Assembly: GCA_964485345.1 (NCBI GenBank)
Contig: CAZAJB010000040.1
Coordinates: 1-20,700 of the forward strand
Source: UBA5420 sp964485345
GTDB taxonomy: Bacteria > Bacillota > Limnochordia > Darwinibacteriales > Darwinibacteriaceae
Direction of reading: 5' to 3'
DNA: 20,700 bases
Positions 1-7,028 of this stretch are shown in pieces. The position numbers and the translations under genes are program-made. A model generated the notes under the pieces. That model ran no database searches and was not told the DNA's origin. It saw nothing but the letters and a program-made list of their open reading frames with translations. The stretch's first letter is position 1. Each line of letters opens with the position of its first letter.

Positions 1-719
1 CTGCGAGCTGCAATCATTTGTCCCTTTACAACCGATTGATTGACCTTTTGCCTGAAGGTCTCACTCAGGTTATCCTGCAGATTATAGGCTTTGACAATTT
101 CCATGCCGCCTAGAATATCTTGGCTGGAGGCATTCACGGATGCCAACTCCTCTTGGAGCGACTTGCTATAAGCCTGTAGCGGCTGGGATATTTTCATCGT
201 TGAAAGCATCAAAATCGGGACAAAAATCAGGCATGCGAGAGATAATTGCCAGCTGATAAGAGACATGTAGATTAGGGAAGCAAGCGCCATTAGCGGCCTA
301 TAAAGCAAGAGGTAACCATCTGTATCCAAGAACCGTTTCACCGCCTGCAGGTCATTTGTTAAAATCGACAGGCTATCGCCGCTATGCATGCTTTCTAGAG
401 TGCTGATGGGTAAGAAGGCAAATTGCTTGGTAGCCCCATACCGCAGGCCGGCAGTAGTCCGTTCACTGAGGGAGCCCCGCAGGCGATTGCGAAGGTATCC
501 CAAGAGGGAATTCAAAAGTACAATTGCAAGCAAGCCGTAGGCAAAAGATGCAAACCCTTCAGCGCTTTGCAGGCTCATGTCGATTCCTTCCCTAAGTAGA
601 TGTGCCAAGCCAATTGTCAGTAGCACATCCATTACCATTACAATCGGCAACAGTGCCACTAGTCTCTGCGACCGTCTATCACTAAGCAGCATTCTTCGAA
701 ACAGATTTTTCCCTTGCAC
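1..719 (-). CDS. ABC exporter subunit, transmembrane domain (partial, 3' end outside window)
   Basis: Reading the minus strand from a GTG at 719 gives 239 uninterrupted codons up to the window edge. The start is supported by an AAAGGGGTG ribosome binding site a few bases upstream. The protein begins MQGKNLFRRMLLSDRR and has hydrophobic spans at about residues 19-36 and 58-74. A middle segment with SMHSGDSLSILTNDL is typical of the coupling region of type I ABC exporters (ABC_membrane family). Two further hydrophobic spans lie at about 140-172, followed by the GGMEIVKAY stretch usual before the nucleotide-binding domain. The ATPase domain (Walker A, LSGGQ, Walker B) would lie to the left of position 1 and is not visible. 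By family, such half-transporters dimerise and export drugs, lipids or peptides. The substrate cannot be told from here. The gene lies behind the potD terminator, so it is probably a separate unit, although I found only a weak promoter candidate. Confidence 0.85.
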   Translation of the reverse strand, partial: MQGKNLFRRMLLSDRRSQRLVALLPIVMVMDVLLTIGLAHLLREGIDMSLQSAEGFASFAYGLLAIVLLNSLLGYLRNRLRGSLSERTTAGLRYGATKQFAFLPISTLESMHSGDSLSILTNDLQAVKRFLDTDGYLLLYRPLMALASLIYMSLISWQLSLACLIFVPILMLSTMKISQPLQAYSKSLQEELASVNASSQDILGGMEIVKAYNLQDNLSETFRQKVNQSVVKGQMIAAR

Positions 720-832
720 AGGATCACCCCTTTGGTTCAGTCACCAACATTGTACTATGGCCAAAGATGGTAAGACTACGCACTCAAGACAGACTTTTCC
801 TCCGCCTTTAGGCGGATAAAGACTATCTTCAT

Positions 833-861
833 AAAAAAGGAACACCCTGGTGGATGTTCCT
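833..861 (-). terminator. Rho-independent terminator of the pot operon
   Basis: On the minus strand, just after the potD stop, AGGAACA pairs with TGTTCCT across a 10-base loop, and a run of six T follows. This is a standard intrinsic terminator. It ends the regulator-potABCD transcript before the ABC exporter gene. The rest of 720-888 holds a perfect TCCGCC-TTTA-GGCGGA palindrome at 801-816 without a T tract, and nothing else I can name. Confidence 0.8.
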
Positions 862-888
862 CATCGTTCATAGTATTGGCCAGTTTTT

Positions 889-1929
889 TTAATGCGCTTT
901 GACTTCTGTCCAAACACGGTCATAGTCCCGTAGAGAATCTCCCAGATGCACGAAAAATTCAGCGTTTTCGATATCCTCATCACTTGGATACGCCTGGGGA
1001 TCGTTTTGAACTTCCTCAGGAAGCATGGCCCGTGCTGCCATATTAGGTGTAGAATAGCCAACGTACTCTGTATTACGCAGCGCTATCTCAGGGCGATTCA
1101 AGAAGTCCATAAACTTCAGCGCACCCTCCACATTCTTCGAGCCCTTAGGAATCGCCATGACATCAAACCACACGTTCGTACCTTCCTCAGGTATCGCATA
1201 GGCCAGATCCTCATTTTCCGAAATGGCGTACATCGCCTCACCAGACCAGGTCAAGGCTAGCGTTGCCTCGCCAGAAACCATTTTGTCCTTACCTTCATCC
1301 ACAACATAGGCTAGTACCAGTGGTTTTTGTTGCTTCAAGAGTTCGCCAGCCTCCGCCAGTTCACCTGGATCATGGGTGTTGATGGAATAGCCGAGCTTAA
1401 TCAAGGCCGCTCCAATCGAGTCGCGCTGGCTATCTAACATCAAGATCTCCTTGCGATATCTTGGATCCCAGAGCACATCCCAGCTGGTGATGTCCTCATC
1501 CACCATGGTTGTGTTATATAAGATACCAAGGGTTCCCCACAAATAGGGAAGCGAGTACTCATTGTTGGGATCATAGACGGTTCCCATGAGGCGCGCGTCC
1601 AGATGCTTGGAATTAGGCACCTTGCTCAGATCAATTTTCTCCAGCATATCCTCTTGGAGCATTCTCGTTAACATGTAGTCGGAAGGAAAGATCAGGTCAT
1701 AGGTGCTACCACCTGATTTGATCTTGACATACATGTCTTCATTCGTGGAAAAGGTGTCGTAGACGACCCTCATGCCAAATTCCTTCTCGAACTCGCCCAA
1801 AATGTCCTCATCAATATAGTCGCCCCAGTTATAGACATACAACGTGGGTTTTTCCTGTCCGCACCCGGTTAAGCCGAGGCTAAGCACCACCAAACTTAGC
1901 ACCAAAAGAGCTAACTTGTTTTTTGCCAT
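889..1929 (-). CDS. potD: Spermidine/putrescine-binding lipoprotein PotD
   Basis: Extracellular solute-binding protein of a polyamine ABC importer, about 346 residues, the usual size for PotD. The N-terminus is a lipoprotein signal: a basic start, a hydrophobic stretch, then the lipobox LGLTGC with the lipidated Cys at residue 23. The mature part starts LYVYNWGDYID, the hallmark opening of PotD/PotF proteins, followed by YDLIFPSDYM and LPYLWGTLGILYN, which line the ligand cleft in this family. An ATG three codons upstream (1938) is possible. The ATG at 1929 is preferred because AAGGAAAGG lies about nine bases before it, whereas the same motif almost touches the upstream ATG. The start lies inside the 3' end of potC, about 50 bases before its stop. 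It is the last gene of the operon. Putrescine versus spermidine preference cannot be read from sequence alone. Confidence 0.93.
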   Translation of the reverse strand: MAKNKLALLVLSLVVLSLGLTGCGQEKPTLYVYNWGDYIDEDILGEFEKEFGMRVVYDTFSTNEDMYVKIKSGGSTYDLIFPSDYMLTRMLQEDMLEKIDLSKVPNSKHLDARLMGTVYDPNNEYSLPYLWGTLGILYNTTMVDEDITSWDVLWDPRYRKEILMLDSQRDSIGAALIKLGYSINTHDPGELAEAGELLKQQKPLVLAYVVDEGKDKMVSGEATLALTWSGEAMYAISENEDLAYAIPEEGTNVWFDVMAIPKGSKNVEGALKFMDFLNRPEIALRNTEYVGYSTPNMAARAMLPEEVQNDPQAYPSDEDIENAEFFVHLGDSLRDYDRVWTEVKAH

Positions 1930-2716
1930 GCTTACCATTCCTTTCCTTCTTCTCTTCCCGGGCTTGCCGGACGTTGACGACGATCAAGAGCAAGAGCACA
2001 AACGTAAACATAATCGTGGAGAGAGCATTGATCTTGGGGTTAATTCCCCTGCGGGCCATGGAGTATATTGTGATGGAAAGGGTCGATACCCCGGAGCCTG
2101 TTGTAAAGAAACTGATGACAAAATCGTCAATGGACAAGGTGAAAGCTAAGAGCATACCCGTGACAATTCCCGGCATAATCTCAGGAATAATCACCTTCCA
2201 AAGGGCCTGGGCTGGCGTGGAGCCAAGATCCAAAGCAGCTTCATAAAGATGCTTATTGAGCTGACGCAGCTTCGGCAAGACAGACAAAATGACATAGGGA
2301 ATGTTAAAGGTAATATGTGCCAAAAGCAGCGTGAGATAGCCAAGCCTGACTCTGGCAAAAACAAAGAGAATCATCAGCGAAATGGCGGTCACAATCTCAG
2401 GGTTGAGCACAGGAAGATAGGTAATATTCATGATGATCTTCTTTTGAATCCCCCTGCTATTGTGAATACCTATGGCTGCCAGAGTACCGATGATCGTAGC
2501 TACGATGGCAGAGATAACACCGATGAGCAAAGTCGAATAGAGCGAACTCATAATGGTCCGATCCTGGAACAATTCCACGTACCAGCGTAGTGTGAAGCCT
2601 CCCCACACGCCCCGAGAACGGGAGTCATTGAAGGAGTAAACCATCAAAACTGCAATGGGCATATACAGGAAGGCAAAGACGAGGTAGAGATAGCTTCGCT
2701 TCAAGAACCTTACCAT
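1880..2716 (-). CDS. potC: Spermidine/putrescine ABC transporter permease PotC
   Basis: Inner-membrane permease of the polyamine importer, 278 residues, close to the usual PotC length. Six membrane spans are visible, the first at about residues 9-29 (YLVFAFLYMPIAVLMVYSFN, the classic PotC opening) and the last near 235-250. The EAA loop that contacts the ATPase reads EAALDLGSTPAQALWKVIIP at about 160-180. The start codon ATG overlaps the end of potB in the string ATGGTAA, so the two are translationally coupled. The last 25 or so residues are basic and soluble (REEKKERNGKHGKK and onward). Part of this tail is encoded in the stretch that also encodes the potD signal peptide in another frame, so the tail may be dispensable. 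Confidence 0.93.
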   Translation of the reverse strand: MVRFLKRSYLYLVFAFLYMPIAVLMVYSFNDSRSRGVWGGFTLRWYVELFQDRTIMSSLYSTLLIGVISAIVATIIGTLAAIGIHNSRGIQKKIIMNITYLPVLNPEIVTAISLMILFVFARVRLGYLTLLLAHITFNIPYVILSVLPKLRQLNKHLYEAALDLGSTPAQALWKVIIPEIMPGIVTGMLLAFTLSIDDFVISFFTTGSGVSTLSITIYSMARRGINPKINALSTIMFTFVLLLLIVVNVRQAREEKKERNGKHGKKQVSSFGAKFGGA

Positions 2717-3531
2717 AGCGCCACACTCTTTTCTTCTCCTTCAAAGAAGGACATGATGGCTATACTGAGCAAGATGAGCACAATCATCACCACAGAGATC
2801 GAGGACCCAAAGCCCCAGTCGCCTACAACAAGAAACTGCTGTTCAATCAGGTTACCAATCAACGTAAACTGCCCGCCGCCTAGCAGCCTTGAGATGACAA
2901 AGGTTGTCAAGGCTGGCATAAAGACCATAGTGATCCCAGAAACCACCCCGGGGAGACTCAAGGGTAAGACCACCTTCGTGAAGACCCGAAAAGAGTTTGC
3001 CCCTAGATCGCCTGCCGCTTCAATCACTCCCTTGTCGATTTTGCTCAGGACGGAGTAAATCGGAAGAACCATAAAGGGCAAGAAATTGTAGACCATGCCC
3101 AAGACTACGGCAGACTCGGTATATAAAATGTTTAGGCCTGGCAGACCCAGATTTGTCAAGAGTACATTGATCACTCCATTACGTTCCAACAGAGTCAGCC
3201 AGGCATAGGTTCTTAAAAGGAAATTCATCCACATGGGAACCACAAAAAGTAGCAAAATCACATTCTTCCGGTTAAAAGCATTACCCGCCATAACCATGGC
3301 AGCAGGATACCCCAGCAAGAGGCAAATCACGGTGCTAATTAGGGCAAGACGTAGCGATCTTCCTAAGACCCTGATATAGATGGGTTCGAAAAACCGGGCG
3401 AAATTCTCCAGTGACCAAGTTGCACCGGCTTCAGTGGGTATAGAAAAAGCATAGTAGAGAACTAAGAGCATAGGAACAACGATAAACAGCGCCATCCAAA
3501 TCACATAAGGAAAGAGGGTGGTGCGCTTCAT
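2710..3531 (-). CDS. potB: Spermidine/putrescine ABC transporter permease PotB
   Basis: Second inner-membrane permease of the polyamine importer, 273 residues. The N-terminus MKRTTLFPYVIWMALFIVVPMLLVLYYAFS is split only by a short basic start and is typical of PotB. Further membrane spans occur at about residues 60-85, 92-113, 139-158, 195-220 and 245-265. The cytoplasmic EAA loop reads EAAGDLGANSFRVFTKVVLP at about 172-192 and would dock on PotA. The ATG overlaps the potA stop as ATGA, and the gene overlaps potC by seven bases, so potA, potB and potC form a tightly coupled unit. PotB and PotC together form the channel that receives polyamine from PotD. Confidence 0.93.
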   Translation of the reverse strand: MKRTTLFPYVIWMALFIVVPMLLVLYYAFSIPTEAGATWSLENFARFFEPIYIRVLGRSLRLALISTVICLLLGYPAAMVMAGNAFNRKNVILLLFVVPMWMNFLLRTYAWLTLLERNGVINVLLTNLGLPGLNILYTESAVVLGMVYNFLPFMVLPIYSVLSKIDKGVIEAAGDLGANSFRVFTKVVLPLSLPGVVSGITMVFMPALTTFVISRLLGGGQFTLIGNLIEQQFLVVGDWGFGSSISVVMIVLILLSIAIMSFFEGEEKSVALW

Positions 3532-4577
3532 GATAAGCTCACCTTTCTCATGATATGAATGTCCATGGGCTCAAAACCCAGGCCCACCTTCGTACCCACC
3601 GGTTGCATTAAGGTGGAATGGACAAGCCAGCTCATTCCATCGTCTGCTTCCACCAGCATTTCATAGTGTACCCCCAAGAAGTTGACAGAACTCACCGTTC
3701 CCACAAGCCGCGCGTTCTCCGCCGGGATGAGGACCAGATCCTCGGGACGGATGACAACATCCACCGCTTCGTCTTGGGCAAAACCGAAGTCAACGCAGGC
3801 AAAGCTCGAGCCGCCAAAGTCCACCAAGTAGTCTTTCCGCATGATTCCATCGACAATGTTACTTTCACCAATGAAATCCGCTACAAAGGCATTGATCGGT
3901 TCATTATAGATATCTACCGGGGTACCGATCTGCTGAATCTTGCCATCCTTCATCACAACCACAGTATCCGACATGGACAGTGCTTCTTCTTGATCGTGAG
4001 TGACAAAGACGAAGGTGATGCCGAGCTGCTTTTGCATACTTTTCAGCTCGTGCTGCATCTCCCGGCGCAGCTTCAGATCGAGCGCTGCGAGGGGTTCGTC
4101 CAAGAGTAAGACCTCAGGCTCGTTTACGAGTGCCCTGGCAATTGCCACCCTTTGCTGTTGGCCCCCACTTAAGGAGTTGACATCCCTTTTCCCAAAGCCT
4201 TCCAGATTCACCTGTTCTAGCATCTTGCGGACTTTTTCGCTAATCGCCTTTTCGCTCAGTTTCTTGATGCGCAGACCAAAGGCAATGTTCTCAAACACAT
4301 CAAGATGAGAGAACAAAGCATAACGCTGGAACACCGTGTTGACTCTACGCTTATGGGGGGGAACGGTACTAATATCCTTGCCTTCAAACAAGATGGAGCC
4401 CCCGGAAGGCTGTTCGAAACCTCCAATGAGGCGTAAGGTTGTTGTCTTCCCACAGCCACTCGGGCCCAAGAGGGTGACAAACTCATTCTTCCTAATATAT
4501 AAGTCGATGCCGTCAAGTGCAGCCGTGTCATCATAAAACTTCGATACAGACTTCAAATCAACAATAATCTCGGACAA
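3528..4577 (-). CDS. potA: Spermidine/putrescine ABC transporter ATPase PotA
   Basis: ATP-hydrolysing subunit of the polyamine importer. A longer reading to 4700 exists but would run into the regulator gene. The likely start is TTG at 4577, preceded by AAGGGGG with eight bases of spacing and lying 22 bases after the regulator stop. This gives about 349 residues. From that start, Walker A (GPSGCGKTT) is at 38-46, the signature LSGGQ at about 136-140, Walker B (LLLDEP) at about 157-162 and the switch His (VTHDQEE) near 194. The C-terminal third is a TOBE-type regulatory domain with VVIRPEDL, as in PotA and other MOI-type transporters. A Q-loop FQRYALF replaces the commoner FQSYALF. It overlaps potB by four bases. 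Confidence 0.93.
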   Translation of the reverse strand: MSEIIVDLKSVSKFYDDTAALDGIDLYIRKNEFVTLLGPSGCGKTTTLRLIGGFEQPSGGSILFEGKDISTVPPHKRRVNTVFQRYALFSHLDVFENIAFGLRIKKLSEKAISEKVRKMLEQVNLEGFGKRDVNSLSGGQQQRVAIARALVNEPEVLLLDEPLAALDLKLRREMQHELKSMQKQLGITFVFVTHDQEEALSMSDTVVVMKDGKIQQIGTPVDIYNEPINAFVADFIGESNIVDGIMRKDYLVDFGGSSFACVDFGFAQDEAVDVVIRPEDLVLIPAENARLVGTVSSVNFLGVHYEMLVEADDGMSWLVHSTLMQPVGTKVGLGFEPMDIHIMRKVSLS

Positions 4578-4599
4578 CGCTTGTTCCCCCTTCCGTGAA

Positions 4600-5142
4600 C
4601 TAAAAACTTGGTGGGGTAGAAACCCACAGTACGCTGGCAGATTTTGTGCTGCTGTTCGACAGGTAGTGCCCTTCCTGGGCGGGAAAATAGAAAGCTTCAC
4701 CCGTGCGAACCCGAACCTTCTTCGATCCCATGTGTAAATACACTTGGCCTTTCAGCACATAGCCAAACTCTTCGCCATCATGGGGGTCATCAAATGGTGT
4801 CTGTCCATGGGGCTCAAGATGAACCACGATGGGTTCCATGGCATTTTTCTGCGCATTTGGTACCAACCAATTAATCTCACTTTTTAGCTCTGGGTCATTC
4901 TTGACCGCAACATCATCCTTGGTAAAGACGATTTTTTCAGGTACTTTATGGTTGAAAAAATCCTGCAAGTCCGTGCCCAGTGCCTCCAAAATATCCACCA
5001 GGGTCGCGATGGAAGGTGAAGTGAGCTCCCGCTCTACCTGAGAAATGAAACCCTTGGAGAGCTCCGAACGATCAGCTAACTCCTCTTGGGTCAGATTATG
5101 CTGCATCCGCAGGCGCTTGATCTTCTCGCCAATTTTCACCAT
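4600..5142 (-). CDS. XRE-family regulator with C-terminal cupin, likely regulator of the pot operon
   Basis: Transcription factor of about 180 residues. Residues 6-60 form a helix-turn-helix of the XRE/Cro type, with LTQEELADRSELSKGFISQ covering the DNA-reading helices. Residues about 110-178 form a cupin beta-barrel (PHDGEEFGYVLKGQVYLHMG, then GEAFYFPAQEGHYLSN). This is the architecture of PuuR-like regulators, often found beside polyamine genes. The start ATG at 5142 follows GAGAGGGGGCG closely. A longer reading to a GTG at 5193 lacks a ribosome binding site and would begin at or before the expected transcript start. It is the first gene of the operon and is preceded by a strong promoter and operator, so autoregulation is likely. 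The cupin would be the effector-binding part. That the effector is a polyamine is inference from context. Confidence 0.9.
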   Translation of the reverse strand: MVKIGEKIKRLRMQHNLTQEELADRSELSKGFISQVERELTSPSIATLVDILEALGTDLQDFFNHKVPEKIVFTKDDVAVKNDPELKSEINWLVPNAQKNAMEPIVVHLEPHGQTPFDDPHDGEEFGYVLKGQVYLHMGSKKVRVRTGEAFYFPAQEGHYLSNSSTKSASVLWVSTPPSF

Positions 5143-5167
5143 GTGCGCCCCCTCTCTGAGTTTTGTG

Positions 5168-5198
5168 ACACTAAACCTTTGGTTTAGAAACACTAAAC
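5168..5198. promoter_or_regulatory. Operator: three GTTTAG/CTAAAC half-sites before the XRE-pot operon
   Basis: On the plus strand CTAAACC-TTT-GGTTTAG (5171-5187) is a perfect inverted repeat. Its right arm also pairs with a third half-site as GTTTAG-AAACA-CTAAAC (5182-5198). The outer half-sites lie in the direct repeat ACACTAAAC, whose copies start 22 bases apart (5168 and 5190), about two DNA turns. The cluster lies just downstream of the -10 box and covers the expected transcript start. A bound protein there would block transcription. The natural candidate is the XRE protein encoded immediately after. Confidence 0.75.
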
Positions 5199-5204
5199 AA
5201 ATAG

Positions 5205-5233
5205 ATTGTACCGATTAGGACTCCTTGTGTCAA
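5205..5233 (-). promoter_or_regulatory. Sigma-A promoter of the XRE-potABCD operon
   Basis: Reading the minus strand, TTGACA (5228-5233) is followed after exactly 17 bases by TACAAT (5205-5210). This is a consensus -35 box and a one-mismatch -10 box with ideal spacing. The transcript should start near 5198, within the operator. A promoter this strong under a compact operator fits a repressed gene set. Confidence 0.85.
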
Positions 5234-5327
5234 TAGGTTCTAAGGAGAAATTTCTGCTCAGACCACAGATATTTTTGGCAGGGCAATAATAGGCTGAAGT
5301 GAGCGGGAGAGGAGCGAAGGAAGACTC

Positions 5328-6053
5328 ATGTGGGAACTAGGTAGAATTGTCTTTCTAGGTACGATAGCCGGAGTACTGGGAACCGCAGCAGGAGGCCTCT
5401 TACTGACCTTAATAGGAAAGCCCAAGGATACCTTGCTTTGCTTCTTACTTGCCTTTTCCGCGGGCATTATGCTGGCAATCATCTTTCAAGATCTTGTTCT
5501 TGAGGCCCTAGACCTGGGCGGGTTAACGGCTACCCTGGTGGGAATCTCCCTGGGTGTCGTGGCACTCTTTCTCACAACGACGTATATTGGTGCTGACCGC
5601 CTCCCCGCTTCAGGTCTGATCAAAGCAGGCCTCTTTCTGGGCATTGGTATCGCACTCCACAATTTGCCCGAGGGTCTAGCCATCGGCGCCGGTTACCTAA
5701 GCTCACAGAAGCTTGGGTTTTCCCTTGCCCTTGCCCTTTGTCTGCATAATATCCCGGAGGGTATGGCCATGGCAGCCCCTCTGTTAGCAGGGGGATGCAG
5801 TCCGACCAGCACTGTCCTTCTGACGATCCTAGCTGGAACTCCCATGGGGATAGGGTCCTTGATCGGGGCGACGATTGGCACCCTTTCTCCCCAGGGTCTA
5901 GGAGGAACGCTAGCATTCGCAGCAGGCGCCATGCTCTTCTTGGTCTTCCATGAACTCCTGCCCCAAGCCCAGCAGGAGAGTTTCCAGGTAGCCTCGACCT
6001 TTGGCTCCATCCTAGGAATCCTAATAGGTCTCACATTCCTGGTGATCCTCTAA
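5328..6053 (+). CDS. ZIP-family divalent metal transporter
   Basis: Polytopic membrane protein of 241 residues, probably importing zinc or related divalent metals (Zn, Fe, Mn). About eight hydrophobic spans cover the length. The two metal-binding helices carry the ZIP signature twice, HNLPEG at 111-116 and HNIPEG at 140-145, in spans 4 and 5. A third conserved stretch, FHELLP, lies near residue 207. The His-rich cytoplasmic loop found in many ZIPs is absent. The compact form resembles the GufA/ZupT group. ATG follows AAGGAAG with good spacing. The gene is divergent from the pot operon. Its stop codon TAA is the first three bases of the flagellin promoter. No clear metal-responsive operator was recognised upstream, so regulation and metal specificity remain open. 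Confidence 0.88.
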   Translation: MWELGRIVFLGTIAGVLGTAAGGLLLTLIGKPKDTLLCFLLAFSAGIMLAIIFQDLVLEALDLGGLTATLVGISLGVVALFLTTTYIGADRLPASGLIKAGLFLGIGIALHNLPEGLAIGAGYLSSQKLGFSLALALCLHNIPEGMAMAAPLLAGGCSPTSTVLLTILAGTPMGIGSLIGATIGTLSPQGLGGTLAFAAGAMLFLVFHELLPQAQQESFQVASTFGSILGILIGLTFLVIL

Positions 6054-6078
6054 AGCAAATAGGAAAAGTTCCCGATAT
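6051..6078 (+). promoter_or_regulatory. Sigma-D (sigma-28 class) flagellar promoter
   Basis: TAAA at 6051-6054, 16 bases, then CCCGATAT at 6071-6078. The known sigma-D consensus is TAAA, about 15 bases, GCCGATAT, so the -10 box matches seven of eight. It lies 27 bases before the flagellin start. The expected transcript begins near 6085, leaving a short leader with the ribosome binding site. The -35 box overlaps the stop codon of the upstream transporter gene. Confidence 0.8.
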
Positions 6079-6105
6079 AGGAAGTAGAGGTGGGGTGGCA
6101 AACCA

Positions 6106-6945
6106 GTGAACGTCTTCTATCTAGCGGGTTTACGGGCAGTTAGCGCCTTTCGAGCGGCTCAAGTCGACTACACCCGGTCCATGGAGAGAATTTCTACGGG
6201 ACTGCGTATTAACCGCGCCGCTGATGACCCAGCTGGCCTCGCCATCTCCGAGAAGATGCGGGCCCAGATCCGTGGCCTCCGCCAAGCCTCAAGAAACTCG
6301 CAAGACGCGATTTCCCTGCTCAACGTGGCAGATGGAGCCCTAGGCGAGACACATGCCATTTTACATCGCCTGCGAGAGATCGCAGTCTATTCTGCTACGG
6401 GCACCCTGACTGAAACAGAGCGTCGAGCGCTCCAATTAGAGTTTGAAGAACTGGTGAAGGCCATTGATGACATTGGTGGCAACACGCAGTTCAACACGAT
6501 CAACCTCCTCGATGGAGGCCGAAGCGAGAGCAATCCCATGCTGATTCAAGTGGGAGCCAATGCGGGCCAAACGATGGATATTAGCTTGGGCGATATGCGA
6601 GGCGAAGCCTTGATGCTTAAGGATCAAGATGGCAAGATCGTCTCGGTCCTCACCCCGGAAGACGCCAGTAAGGCCATTGACATTGTCGACGAGGCAATCA
6701 ATAAAGTCTCAACCCAGCGAGCCTATATTGGGGCTAAGACAAGACGCCTCGAACACACTATCAATAACCTCGAGAACACAGCCATCAACCTGGCCGATGC
6801 CGAGTCACGAATCCGTGATGCGGATATCGCCGAAGAAATCATGAATATGGTTAAGGCGCAAATTCGGATGCAGGCCTCCCTGGCCATGATCGCCCAGGCA
6901 AATGTCAGCCAGCAAATGATTCTACAGCTTCTCTGGCCCAAGTAA
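6106..6945 (+). CDS. fliC: Short flagellin (D0-D1 only)
   Basis: Filament subunit of 279 residues, exported by the flagellar type III apparatus. The N-terminal D0-D1 region carries RISTGLRINRAADDPAGLAI at about 28-47 and NSQDAISLLNVADGAL at about 64-79. The C-terminal part carries RIRDADIAEEIMNMVKAQI near 235-253 and ends in LQLLWPK. There is almost no central variable region, so surface domains D2-D3 are missing. The first 20 residues (MNVFYLAGLRAVSAF) depart from the usual flagellin opening, which has an Asn near position 6 and an N-x-x-A pattern. The start is GTG. An in-frame stop at 6085 rules out a longer form, and GAGGTGGGG lies upstream. It is read from a sigma-D promoter but stands away from any other flagellar gene in this window. 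It could be a minor or accessory flagellin rather than the main one. Confidence 0.9.
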   Translation: MNVFYLAGLRAVSAFRAAQVDYTRSMERISTGLRINRAADDPAGLAISEKMRAQIRGLRQASRNSQDAISLLNVADGALGETHAILHRLREIAVYSATGTLTETERRALQLEFEELVKAIDDIGGNTQFNTINLLDGGRSESNPMLIQVGANAGQTMDISLGDMRGEALMLKDQDGKIVSVLTPEDASKAIDIVDEAINKVSTQRAYIGAKTRRLEHTINNLENTAINLADAESRIRDADIAEEIMNMVKAQIRMQASLAMIAQANVSQQMILQLLWPK

Positions 6946-7028
6946 TCCTGGGGCTTTCTTGTGCGCAGAAAGGAATGTCGCCACCCAAAGCGAATACCTC
7001 AGCATGATTGCGAAAGGTGTGAGGCGAT

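Noticed and set aside
801..816. Perfect palindrome TCCGCC-TTTA-GGCGGA between the pot terminator and the ABC exporter gene
   Set aside because: No T run follows on either strand, so it is not an intrinsic terminator. One isolated six-pair stem is too little to call an operator, so it is mentioned only in the terminator entry.
577..819. Plus-strand open frame of 80 codons
   Set aside because: It lies opposite the ABC exporter coding sequence and has low-complexity Ser/Arg-rich composition and no convincing ribosome binding site. It is a shadow of the minus-strand gene.
4578..4700. N-terminal extension of PotA to an ATG at 4700
   Set aside because: It would overlap the regulator gene by about 100 bases, shows no PotA homology, and has no good ribosome binding site. 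The TTG at 4577 has an excellent one.
5143..5193. Longer start for the XRE regulator at GTG 5193
   Set aside because: It falls in the operator at the expected transcript start and lacks a ribosome binding site. The ATG at 5142 follows GAGAGGGGG.
6950..6980. CTTTCT/AGAAAG stem after the flagellin gene as a terminator
   Set aside because: The stem is AT-rich and short and has no T run after it, so read-through to the mutase gene is more likely.
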